NCBI GenBank assembly: GCA_964546765.1
Contig: CAZJKV010000023.1
Span: 1-23,501 of the forward strand
Source of the DNA: JAITWN01 sp964546765
Lineage (GTDB): Bacteria; Pseudomonadota; Gammaproteobacteria; SZUA-140
DNA: 23,501 nt
Direction: 5' to 3'
Part shown: piece by piece, positions 15,554 to 22,787 of the stretch
How the letters are laid out: every line of letters starts with the position of its first letter
How positions within the stretch are numbered: the first letter of the stretch is position 1
Made by a program: the position numbers and the translations under genes
Notes under the pieces: model-generated
The model's input: the letters and a program-made list of their open reading frames with translations, nothing else
Told to the model about the DNA's origin: nothing
Databases searched by the model: none

Positions 15554-16510
15554 CTATCGGCTCATACCTGTCGCTGACGTGGCCTCCTGCGGTTTCTCGA
15601 TGACGATCTCGACACGACGGTTTTGCAGACGTCCGGCTGCCGTGCTGTTGTCCGCTACAGGACTGTCCAGCCCCATACCCGAAATGGTGATCCGCCGCGA
15701 CGGAATACCCTGCTGTGTCAGATAGTTCCGTACCGACTCGGCACGACGCAGTGACAGGCCCTTGTTGAATTCGGCACTGCCGACGTTGTCGGTGTGTCCT
15801 TCTACCTGAACACGCTGCTCGGGATACTTGTTCAGGAAACCCACCAGCTTGTCCAGATTGTTGTTGGGGCCCGCCTGCAGCTCCGCGCTACCGGTCGCAA
15901 ACAGAACGTCACCCAGCGTCACTACCAGACCGCGATCTGTTTCTTTCGCCTGCAGGATATCGATCTGCCTCTGCAACTCGGCCGCCTGTCGTGTTGCGTC
16001 GGCCGAAACCTGCGCCGCTGCCAGGCGCGCCGCCTCGGCCGAGGATTCCGCCGCCGCTGTACGCGCGACATCGGCCTCGCCGCGCAGGCGCTCGGATTCA
16101 CTGCGGGCCCTGTCTGCCTCGAGGGTGCGTGCCTGCAAACGCGCCTTGTCACGCTCTTCGCTGAGCCGTACACGTTGATCCTCGGCGAGTCGGGTGGTGG
16201 CAACGGCCCTGGCGATCTCCACCTTGCGATCCGCCATATATACACGGTGCTGACCCAGTTCCGCATCGTCTTTCTTGGACAACGGCTGTTCCGCGATCCG
16301 CACCGCCTCTTCCGCCTCCCTGATCTCGGGCCGCGCTCGAGTTGCCAGGTCTGTATCATTCTGCAGCATGGTCAGCTTGTTGCGTACATCGGTCGCACCC
16401 TGGGGGGAGTGCGGTTTACTGGCACATGCAGCAAGGACGAACAATGCGATCAAGATCACGGCAAATGCACGCCCGAGCCGCATCTGTCCGGCAGTTATTG
16501 AAGTCGTCAT
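15554..16510 (-). CDS. DUF4398 / OmpA-family outer-membrane lipoprotein
   Basis: The protein has 318 residues. The signal peptide ends in lipobox LAAC (FVLAACAS, Cys about 29). Residues about 35-120 are DUF4398-like helices (RPEIREAEEAVRIAEQPLSK). Residues about 95-190 form an Ala/Arg/Glu-rich coiled coil. Residues about 205-305 are an OmpA C-terminal peptidoglycan-binding domain (LFATGSAELQAG, VEGHTDNVGSAEFNKGLSLR, NRRVEIVIEK). It would tether the outer membrane to the cell wall. Its start overlaps the stop of the upstream DUF4398 gene by ATGA, so the two are coupled and share the N-terminal domain, suggesting duplication followed by domain gain or loss. Confidence 0.92.
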   Translation of the reverse strand: MTTSITAGQMRLGRAFAVILIALFVLAACASKPHSPQGATDVRNKLTMLQNDTDLATRARPEIREAEEAVRIAEQPLSKKDDAELGQHRVYMADRKVEIARAVATTRLAEDQRVRLSEERDKARLQARTLEADRARSESERLRGEADVARTAAAESSAEAARLAAAQVSADATRQAAELQRQIDILQAKETDRGLVVTLGDVLFATGSAELQAGPNNNLDKLVGFLNKYPEQRVQVEGHTDNVGSAEFNKGLSLRRAESVRNYLTQQGIPSRRITISGMGLDSPVADNSTAAGRLQNRRVEIVIEKPQEATSATGMSR

Positions 16511-16908
16511 TGCTGGTCTCCTGTGCGTTGCATTTCCTCGATCAGGGCATCAGCGCCCCGACCCATCTGTCTGTTGATCTCCGTTGCCTTGGCCGCCGTG
16601 GCCTTTGCCGTTGCGAGCTCGGCTGCCAGCTGTGACTGGCGGGCCAGTCGTTTCGCTTCGTCCATGTTCTCTCTGCTGACGGCACGCTCAGCCTGCTCCA
16701 GCTGCTGGCGCGCCTCATCGAGCTCGGCGCCCGCATACTGCCGCGCGTCCGACTGTTCGGCAATCGAGATGGCTTCCTGGGCTGCCGTCAGGGATTCAGT
16801 GGGCGCCAGAGGTTTGGAAGCGCAGGCGCTCAGCAACAGAATGGCGACTGCCACGCCTGCAGTCGCTGCCATGCGCCGGATGAGATCTGTGCTGCTTGAA
16901 TGATGCAT
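16507..16908 (-). CDS. DUF4398-domain lipoprotein
   Basis: The protein has about 133 residues from ATG 16908. GGAGA at about -10 supports this start over an in-frame start 30 bp upstream. The signal sequence ends in lipobox LSAC (LLLSACASKP). The mature part is an alpha-helical DUF4398 domain (AAQEAISIAEQSDARQYAGA, then EARQQLEQAERAVSRENMDE), likely coiled coil, ending MQRTGDQQ. It probably partners with the DUF4398-OmpA protein encoded immediately downstream with a 4-bp overlap. The function of the domain is not established. Confidence 0.88.
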   Translation of the reverse strand: MHHSSSTDLIRRMAATAGVAVAILLLSACASKPLAPTESLTAAQEAISIAEQSDARQYAGAELDEARQQLEQAERAVSRENMDEAKRLARQSQLAAELATAKATAAKATEINRQMGRGADALIEEMQRTGDQQ

Positions 16909-16986
16909 GATGATTCTCCATGTTGTTACGAGCTGCACAGTGCAAGATGCCGCGCTGATCGGTGCAGGACCACTGTCGACGACGAA

Positions 16987-17079
16987 TCAAGTAACCAGCT
17001 CCGCCGAGTAACCGAGAACAGGAACTGTCAGGACGCCGCACTCTATCAGCACAACGGCAGCAATTTGTAAGCTATTCAT
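16987..17079 (-). CDS. Possible 30-residue hydrophobic small protein
   Basis: ATG 17079 is preceded by a very good ribosome binding site (GAGGAGAG, about 6-13 bases upstream), and the frame ends with TGA at 16987. It encodes MNSLQIAAVVLIECGVLTVP and GYSAELVT after it: one hydrophobic helix. The start resembles small inner-membrane proteins of about 80 residues that often neighbour such envelope genes, but the conserved continuation is absent, so it may be truncated. The strong ribosome binding site argues for translation. It is the first ORF of the minus-strand series that leads to csbD. Confidence 0.4.
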   Translation of the reverse strand: MNSLQIAAVVLIECGVLTVPVLGYSAELVT

Positions 17080-17205
17080 GATGTCTCTCCTCGACGAAGC
17101 CTGACCATACTGGAATATCGCATCGGGCACGGTACGCTAGCGCACAGAACGCAAAGCCGTACCGGGTTAATGTTTGTTGTCGATACCTGATATGGAGAGT
17201 ATGAA

Positions 17206-17364
17206 ATGAGTCTCTCGACTATCCTGTTGATTGTTCTGGTATTGATTCTCGTGGGCGTGATACCCGTCTGGCCTCACAGCAGCAATTGGGGTTATGCGCC
17301 TGGTGGCATCCTGGGCATCATCGTGCTGGTGTTGCTGATCCTGCTGCTAACGGGAAGGATCTGA
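17206..17364 (+). CDS. DUF3309-family small membrane protein
   Basis: The 52-residue peptide starts at ATG 17206 with GGAGAG 8-13 bases upstream. It has two hydrophobic helices (STILLIVLVLILVGVIPVW and ILGIIVLVLLILLLTG) around the conserved WPHSSNWGYAPGG turn that defines DUF3309. It is transcribed divergently from the DUF4398/OmpA/BON/CsbD series. Family members are small inner-membrane proteins of unknown function, often beside stress genes. Confidence 0.87.
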   Translation: MSLSTILLIVLVLILVGVIPVWPHSSNWGYAPGGILGIIVLVLLILLLTGRI

Positions 17365-17401
17365 TCTTCTATAACCATCTTGCAGGAAACAATACGCCTT
17401 T

Positions 17402-18317
17402 ATGGATAATGTCGACTCTAAATACGGCCTGAGAAGTGAACTCAGGAAAGGATCGTGCTACTTCAAAGGCAAGATTCTCGGTAACTATGACAATTTCATG
17501 GCACTGATTCGGTTCATCGATGCGGTAATAATCGGCTCTTCACTATGGCTTGTGGTCTGGTTACACGGACATACATGGAACGATCACTACGGCACGGCTG
17601 CCCTCCTGAGCGCCGGCTTGTTTTTCATGATCACACATTTGAGGGGCGTCTACCGTACCCGGCGCGGTGCATCGATGCTGATGGATATGCTGCGATTGTC
17701 CAGTTCCTGGGTGATTGTTGTGCTGGTGATGTTGCTGGTCGCATACACCATGAATATCACTGGAGAATACTCACGGACTTCCATCCTTACCTGGTTTATC
17801 GCGGCCCCCGTCCTGCTATGCCTGTGGCGCGGCCTAGTCAATTTCTCACTGGGTGAATTGCGCAAAAGCGGCCTCAATATACACAGGGTCGCAATCGTCG
17901 GCGCGCGCGAGCTGGGCGCGAAATTTGCGCAAAACCTGCTCGATTCCCGCTGGATGGGATTGCAGCCGGTCGGATTCTATGACGACAGGAAGCCAAACGG
18001 CGATCGTGCCCTGGTCACCGGGCCCATCGAAGTGATCGGCGACCTGAGCCTGCTGGTCAAACATGCACAGGAACGGAAGTTCGACGCCGTCTATATCACC
18101 CTTCCCATGTGCGCCGAGGGCAGGATCAGGAAGCTCCTGGAGGAACTCTCCGATACCACAACCTCGGCGTACCTGGTTCCGGATTTCTTCGTCACCAACC
18201 TGATGAATGCAGGTATGACCAGATCCTGGCAAATATCCCGAGATCAGCGTCCACGAGTCCCCATTCAACAGCGTGGACGGCTGGTTCAGGCTGAATCACG
18301 CAAGTAATCGCCGTTAA
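17402..18317 (+). pseudogene. Truncated, frameshifted undecaprenyl-phosphate hexose-phosphate transferase (WcaJ/GumD-like)
   Basis: The first 269 codons (ATG 17402) match the N-terminal half of exopolysaccharide-initiating polyisoprenyl-phosphate sugar-phosphate transferases: about four membrane helices (MALIRFIDAVIIGSSLWLVV onward) and the cytoplasmic CoA_binding_3/Rossmann region (HRVAIVGARELGAKFAQNLL, GLQPVGFYDDRKP). At 18209-18213 and again near 18240 the family-like reading changes frame, as if one base was lost each time (YDQILANIP, then EISVHESPFNSVDGWF), and family similarity stops at the residues that precede the catalytic sugar-transferase domain. The third frame ends with TAA at 18315-18317; the unshifted frame ends at 18307. 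With no catalytic domain it cannot start glycan synthesis. A functional stand-alone N-terminal fragment is possible but less likely. Confidence 0.72.
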
Positions 18318-18331
18318 CGTATTCCCCAATA

Positions 18332-19060
18332 TCAGCCATCCAGCGAGTCTGCGAGCGCGCGCAGCAACTTTCCGCCATCACCGCGCCAGGCGCTGCCGTG
18401 CATGCACGCGAGCGTGTCAGGATTCGTCGAGGCCAGTTTTTCGAGTATCGCGCGCGCGTTCTTTGTGTGCGAGTAGTAGTCCATCTGGTGGCGGAATGCC
18501 TCGCTCGGCCCGAGGATGTCCGACTCTGTGATCGACGGGTGATCGGAACCACCTTGCGTGAACAGATCACCGCACATCAGCGTCGCGGTTCGTTCCTCGA
18601 GGAGGAAGCCGCATTCCCACGCATGCGGCATATGCGGCGCGTCGAACCAGCACACCGTGTTCCTGCCCAGGGAGAGCGTCTCGCCGTCCGCTAATGGGCG
18701 CGGTGCGCGATCGGCCAGGTCGCTGATCGACACCATCGCGGCAACCCTGCCGCAAAGCGGCACGGAATGCGGGGCGGCCGTCAGCCATTCGTTGAGCGAG
18801 CCGCACTCGTCCGCCTCCACATGCGAAAACGCGATATAACGGAGCGAGCCTGCGGGCAGCACACTATTCACCGCCTCGTGCACGAGCGGGAACATCCTAC
18901 GGGGACCCGTGTGGAACAGGAGCGGCTCGTCATCCGCGATGAGAAACTGGTTGAACGAGAATCCCCCCGCGCCCTCGACCGACACCGGCGTATTGATGCG
19001 GTAGATGCCGTCGGCGATCTCGAAAACATTGGTGCCGGACTGCCTGTTCGTTATTTTCAT
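18332..19060 (-). CDS. Metallo-beta-lactamase-fold protein of the ODP/flavodiiron type
   Basis: The protein has 242 residues. ATG 19060 has a strong AAGGAGG upstream. The fold matches the lactamase domain of flavodiiron and ODP (oxygen-binding di-iron) proteins: N-terminal NVFEIADGIYRINTPVSV, ligand motif HVEADE (H80, E82, D84, E85), DAPHMPHAWECGF, MCGDLF and a C-terminal MHGSAW. The usual motif is HxExDH; here Glu stands at the sixth position. There is no flavodoxin or rubredoxin domain. ODP relatives bind O2 at a di-iron site and act as sensors; enzymatic activity here is unproven. It lies 33 bp after the deacetylase-family gene on the same strand and is probably in its operon. Confidence 0.83.
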   Translation of the reverse strand: MKITNRQSGTNVFEIADGIYRINTPVSVEGAGGFSFNQFLIADDEPLLFHTGPRRMFPLVHEAVNSVLPAGSLRYIAFSHVEADECGSLNEWLTAAPHSVPLCGRVAAMVSISDLADRAPRPLADGETLSLGRNTVCWFDAPHMPHAWECGFLLEERTATLMCGDLFTQGGSDHPSITESDILGPSEAFRHQMDYYSHTKNARAILEKLASTNPDTLACMHGSAWRGDGGKLLRALADSLDG

Positions 19061-19093
19061 GATGCCCTCCTTGTTATGAGATAAACCGGCCCG

Positions 19094-20011
19094 TTACAGC
19101 AGTGCCCTGACATGCGCCGCCACGCTGCGGCCGAGCGCGTGCAGCGCATAGCCCCCCTCGAGCATTGAAACGATGCGCCCGCCGCAGTGCTGCCCGGCGA
19201 GGTCGCGGATCTGCGCCGTCACCCACGCGTAATCGTCCTCGACCAGCGCCAGACCGGCCAGTTCGTCCTCGACATGAGCATCGAAGCCCGCCGAGACGAG
19301 GATCAGCTGCGGTTGGTGCGCCTGCACGGCGGGCAGCCATTGTTCCCGCACCGCCGCGCGGAAGGCCGCGCCGTTGCTACCGGCCGGCAACGGAACGTTG
19401 ACGATATGGTCGCTGCGGGTCCCGGCGCCGGCATGCGGATAGAACGGATGCTGAAAGGTCGAGCAGAACAACACGCGCCCGTCATCCGCGAATATCTCCT
19501 CGGTGCCGTTGCCATGGTGGACGTCGAAGTCGACGATCGCGACGCGCTCGAGGCGATGCGCGGCCAGCGCGTGCGCGGCGGCCACCGCGACATTGTTGAA
19601 TATGCAGAAACCCATCGCGCGGTCGCGACAGGCGTGATGGCCGGGCGGACGCACGCTGCAGAACGCGGCGGATATGTTCCCGCTCATCACCAGGTCTACC
19701 GCGAGTACCCCTGAGCCGGCGGCGCGCAGCGCGGCGTTCAGGCTGTTGGGATTCATGCTGGTATCCGGATCAAGCCAGACCATGCCCTGCCGCGGCGCCA
19801 CGGCAAAGATCCGGTCGACGTACGCCGGGTCATGCACGCGGCACAATTGCTCGCGCGTGGCCAATGGCGCATCATGATGGACAAGACCGGTATCGAGTCC
19901 GCCGGCGATGAGTTGATCATTGATCGCCTCCAGGCGCGCCGGACGCTCCGGATGCAGGCTCCCCATGTCATGCAGGGCGCAATCGGGATGGGTGATCAGG
20001 GCGACTGACAT
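19094..20011 (-). CDS. Histone-deacetylase/acetoin-utilisation (AcuC-like) family protein
   Basis: The protein has 305 residues from ATG 20011 (MSVALITHPDCALHDMGSLH), which matches the family N-terminus. An ATG at 20038 adds nine unlike residues. Complete arginase/deacetylase-fold motifs are present: HPERPARL, CSVRPPGHHACRDRAMGF (catalytic His pair), IVDFDVHHGNGTEEIF (zinc Asp and His), LILVSAGFDAH (zinc Asp) and MLEGGYAL (catalytic Tyr). Members remove acetyl groups from lysine, polyamines or other amides. Divergent pairing with a Pat-like acetyltransferase favours a protein or enzyme deacetylase role. No Shine-Dalgarno sequence precedes the start; TATAAT (20023-20018) lies so close that the mRNA could be leaderless. 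Confidence 0.92.
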   Translation of the reverse strand: MSVALITHPDCALHDMGSLHPERPARLEAINDQLIAGGLDTGLVHHDAPLATREQLCRVHDPAYVDRIFAVAPRQGMVWLDPDTSMNPNSLNAALRAAGSGVLAVDLVMSGNISAAFCSVRPPGHHACRDRAMGFCIFNNVAVAAAHALAAHRLERVAIVDFDVHHGNGTEEIFADDGRVLFCSTFQHPFYPHAGAGTRSDHIVNVPLPAGSNGAAFRAAVREQWLPAVQAHQPQLILVSAGFDAHVEDELAGLALVEDDYAWVTAQIRDLAGQHCGGRIVSMLEGGYALHALGRSVAAHVRALL

Positions 20012-20017
20012 GGGCTG

Positions 20018-20024
20018 ATTATAC
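20018..20024. promoter_or_regulatory. Shared -10-like box between divergent deacetylase and Pat-like genes
   Basis: ATTATAC reads as TATAAT on the minus strand (6 bases before the deacetylase ATG) and TTATAC on the plus strand (12 bases before the Pat-like ATG). Only 25 bp separate the two starts and neither has a visible ribosome binding site. No -35 match was found, so promoter function is a guess. Confidence 0.35.
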
Positions 20025-20036
20025 CGGTACGACACC

Positions 20037-22712
20037 ATGGGACCGCACTACCTCGAACACCTGTTCTCGCCCGGGGCCATCGCGGTCTTCGGCGCCAGCG
20101 AGCGGCCGGATGCGGTCGGCGCGCGGGTATGGCACAACCTGCTGCATAGCGGGTTTGCCGGTGAGGTCCATGCGATCAACCCGAAATACCGCAAGCTCGG
20201 CAAGGCGCGCTGCCATCCCGACCTCGCCGCCCTCACGGCGAAACCGGACCTCGCGGTCATCGCAACCCCGGCGGGCACCGTGCCGGATATCCTGCGCCAG
20301 TGTGGCGAGCGCCAGGTACGGGCGGCAATCATCCTGTCCGCCGGATTTACCGACAACGGCGAACCCGGCGCACTGCAGCAGGCCATGCTGGATACGGCGC
20401 GCCGATACCGGATACGCATCCTCGGACCGAACTGCCTGGGCCTGATTCGCCCGGTCATCGGCCTCAATGCGACCTTCAGCAAAAACATGGCGCAGCGCGG
20501 CAAGCTCGCGCTGATCTCGCAGTCCGGCGCGCTGTGCACCGCGATCCTCGACTGGGCCGCGAGCCGCAACATTGGTTTTTCGGCCGTGGTGTCGCTCGGC
20601 GATGCCGCCGACATCGACTTCGGCAGCCTGCTCGATTATCTCGCGCTGGACCACGAGACCCACGGCATCATCCTGTATATCGAGGGCATACGCGACGCGC
20701 GCGGCTTCATGAGCGGCCTGCGCAGCGCCGCACGCATGAAACCCGTCGTCGCGCTGAAGGCCGGGCGTCACCAGGCCAGCGCCCGGGCAGCAATGTCGCA
20801 TACCGGCTCGCTGGTCGGCGCCGACGACGTGTTCGACGCCGCCTTGCAGCGCGCCGGCGTGGTGCGCGTACAGAACATCAACCAGCTGTTCGCCGCCGCG
20901 CAACTGCTGGCGAACGAGCATCGCGTCAGCGGCAACCGGATCGCGATCGTCACCAATGGCGGCGGACCCGGCATCATGGCCACCGATCGCGCGCTGGACC
21001 TCGGCATCGAACTGGCGCAGTTGTCGGACGAGACCCGCCGGGAGATCGATGCGATGCTGCCTGCCCATGGCGCATCCGGCAATCCGCTCGACGTGCTCGG
21101 CGACGCACCGCCGGAACGCTACGAACAGGCGGTCTCGCTGTGTCTGCGCGACCCCGGGGTGGACGGGGTGCTGGTACTGCTGACGCCGCAGGCGATGACC
21201 CATCCGCAACAGGTAGCCGAGCGCGTCATCGGGCTCGCGCGGCCGGCACACAAGGCCCTGCTGGCCTGCTGGATGGGCTTCGACCAGATCGAATCATCAC
21301 GCCTGCTGTTCGCCAGGCACGGCATCCCGTCGTTCATGACCCCGGAGAGCGCGGTCGAGGCCTTCGGCTACATGGTGGCGTACTACCGCAACCAGCAACT
21401 GCTGCTGCAGGTGCCGGGCCCGCTCAAGACCCGCAGCGAACCGGACGTCGACGGCGCACGCATGATCATCGAAGCCGCATTAGGTGATCATCGTAACTTA
21501 TTGAGTAGAATGGAATCCAATGGTGTACTCGCGGCGTTCGGGATCCCGGTCATGCCAGTGTACGAGTGCCGCACGCCGAACGAGGCGCTGGCAGTCGCCG
21601 AGACGCTCGGCTTTCCGGTCGCGATGAAGATCAACTCGCCGGACATCATCCACAAGACCGACGTCGACGGCGTGCGTCTGAACATCGGCAACGCCCAGGC
21701 GGTGCGCAGGACATACCGCGAATTGATCGAGGCTGTCCAGACGCTTCGCCCGCAGGCACGAATCGACGGCGTCACGCTCGAGCGCATGTACCAGAAGCCG
21801 CACGGACGCGAGCTGATGGCCGGCGTGATCCGCGACGAGGTCTTCGGTCCGGTGATCACCTTCGGCGCCGGCGGCACGATGCTGGAGGTCCTCCGCGACC
21901 GCACCACCGCCCTGCCCCCGCTCAACACGCTGATCATCGACAGCCTGATCAGCCAGACCCGCGTAAGCCAGTTGCTCGGACAGTTCCGCAACCAGCCACC
22001 GGTCGACCGCGGCGCGATCATCCAGCTGCTGCGCCATCTGTCGGAGCTGGTCTGCGAGTTGCCCCAGATCCGCGAACTGGACATCAACCCGTTCATCGTC
22101 AATGAGGACGGCGCCATCGTCGTCGACGCGCGCATCGTCGTCGACCTGCACAGCGCCGGCCTGGATCGCTACGCCCACATGGCCATCCACCCCTACCCCG
22201 CGCACCTTGCCACGCGCCTGCAGCTCGGCAGCGGTGCGGAAATCCTGATCCGCCCGATCCGCCCCGAGGACGCCGCCATCGAAAAGGCCTTCGTTGAAGG
22301 CCTGTCGGAACAAGCGAGGTATTTCCGTTTCATGCAGGCGCTGCACGAACTGACGCCGCAGATGCTGGTGCGTTTCACGCAGATCGATTACGACCGGGAG
22401 ATGGCGCTGATCGCGGTGACCCGGGAGGACGGCGAGGAACGGGAGATCGCCGTCGCGCGCTACATCATCAACCCTGACGGTATCAGTTGCGAATTCGCGA
22501 TCGTCGTCGCGGACGCCTGGTCTCACCAGGGCATTGGTACGCAGCTGATGCAGCGCCTGATCGAGGTCGCCCGAGCGCGCGGCCTGCAAGTCATGGAAGG
22601 CGAGGTCTTGTCTCGAAACCTGCCCATGCTCGACATGACCCGGCACCTGGGATTTCGTATCATGGCCAGGGCAGACGATCCTGACGTCATGCTGGTGAGC
22701 AAGGACCTGTAA
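20037..22712 (+). CDS. Pat-like NDP-forming acyl-CoA synthetase / GNAT acetyltransferase fusion
   Basis: The protein has 891 residues, the size of enteric Pat/YfiQ. Domain order: CoA-binding Rossmann (1-130, SPGAIAVFGASERPDAVGAR), succinyl-CoA-ligase-like (150-460), ATP-grasp (490-710, AETLGFPVAMKINSPDIIHK) and C-terminal GNAT (about 736-885, acetyl-CoA loop WSHQGIGTQLMQRLIEVARA). Pat proteins acetylate lysines of metabolic enzymes such as acetyl-CoA synthetase. The phospho-His of active NDP-forming synthetases is kept here in SHTGSL (H255), so ligase activity cannot be excluded. ATG 20037 is chosen because MGPHYLEHLF is the family N-terminus. No ribosome binding site is evident. A short AT-richer stretch (21480-21530) marks the inter-domain linker. 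Confidence 0.92.
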   Translation: MGPHYLEHLFSPGAIAVFGASERPDAVGARVWHNLLHSGFAGEVHAINPKYRKLGKARCHPDLAALTAKPDLAVIATPAGTVPDILRQCGERQVRAAIILSAGFTDNGEPGALQQAMLDTARRYRIRILGPNCLGLIRPVIGLNATFSKNMAQRGKLALISQSGALCTAILDWAASRNIGFSAVVSLGDAADIDFGSLLDYLALDHETHGIILYIEGIRDARGFMSGLRSAARMKPVVALKAGRHQASARAAMSHTGSLVGADDVFDAALQRAGVVRVQNINQLFAAAQLLANEHRVSGNRIAIVTNGGGPGIMATDRALDLGIELAQLSDETRREIDAMLPAHGASGNPLDVLGDAPPERYEQAVSLCLRDPGVDGVLVLLTPQAMTHPQQVAERVIGLARPAHKALLACWMGFDQIESSRLLFARHGIPSFMTPESAVEAFGYMVAYYRNQQLLLQVPGPLKTRSEPDVDGARMIIEAALGDHRNLLSRMESNGVLAAFGIPVMPVYECRTPNEALAVAETLGFPVAMKINSPDIIHKTDVDGVRLNIGNAQAVRRTYRELIEAVQTLRPQARIDGVTLERMYQKPHGRELMAGVIRDEVFGPVITFGAGGTMLEVLRDRTTALPPLNTLIIDSLISQTRVSQLLGQFRNQPPVDRGAIIQLLRHLSELVCELPQIRELDINPFIVNEDGAIVVDARIVVDLHSAGLDRYAHMAIHPYPAHLATRLQLGSGAEILIRPIRPEDAAIEKAFVEGLSEQARYFRFMQALHELTPQMLVRFTQIDYDREMALIAVTREDGEEREIAVARYIINPDGISCEFAIVVADAWSHQGIGTQLMQRLIEVARARGLQVMEGEVLSRNLPMLDMTRHLGFRIMARADDPDVMLVSKDL

Positions 22713-22787
22713 GGTCAGCCGCGGCGCGACCCGCCGGAGATACCGACCAGTGTTCCGTCCATGTAATGAATTCGGTCCGCAGCCTGC

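Noticed and set aside
17130..17164. Inverted repeat CGGTACG/CGTACCG with a 21-nt loop upstream of the DUF3309 gene
   Set aside because: Seven-base arms with a long spacer are expected by chance at this scale, and position gives no clear operator or terminator role.
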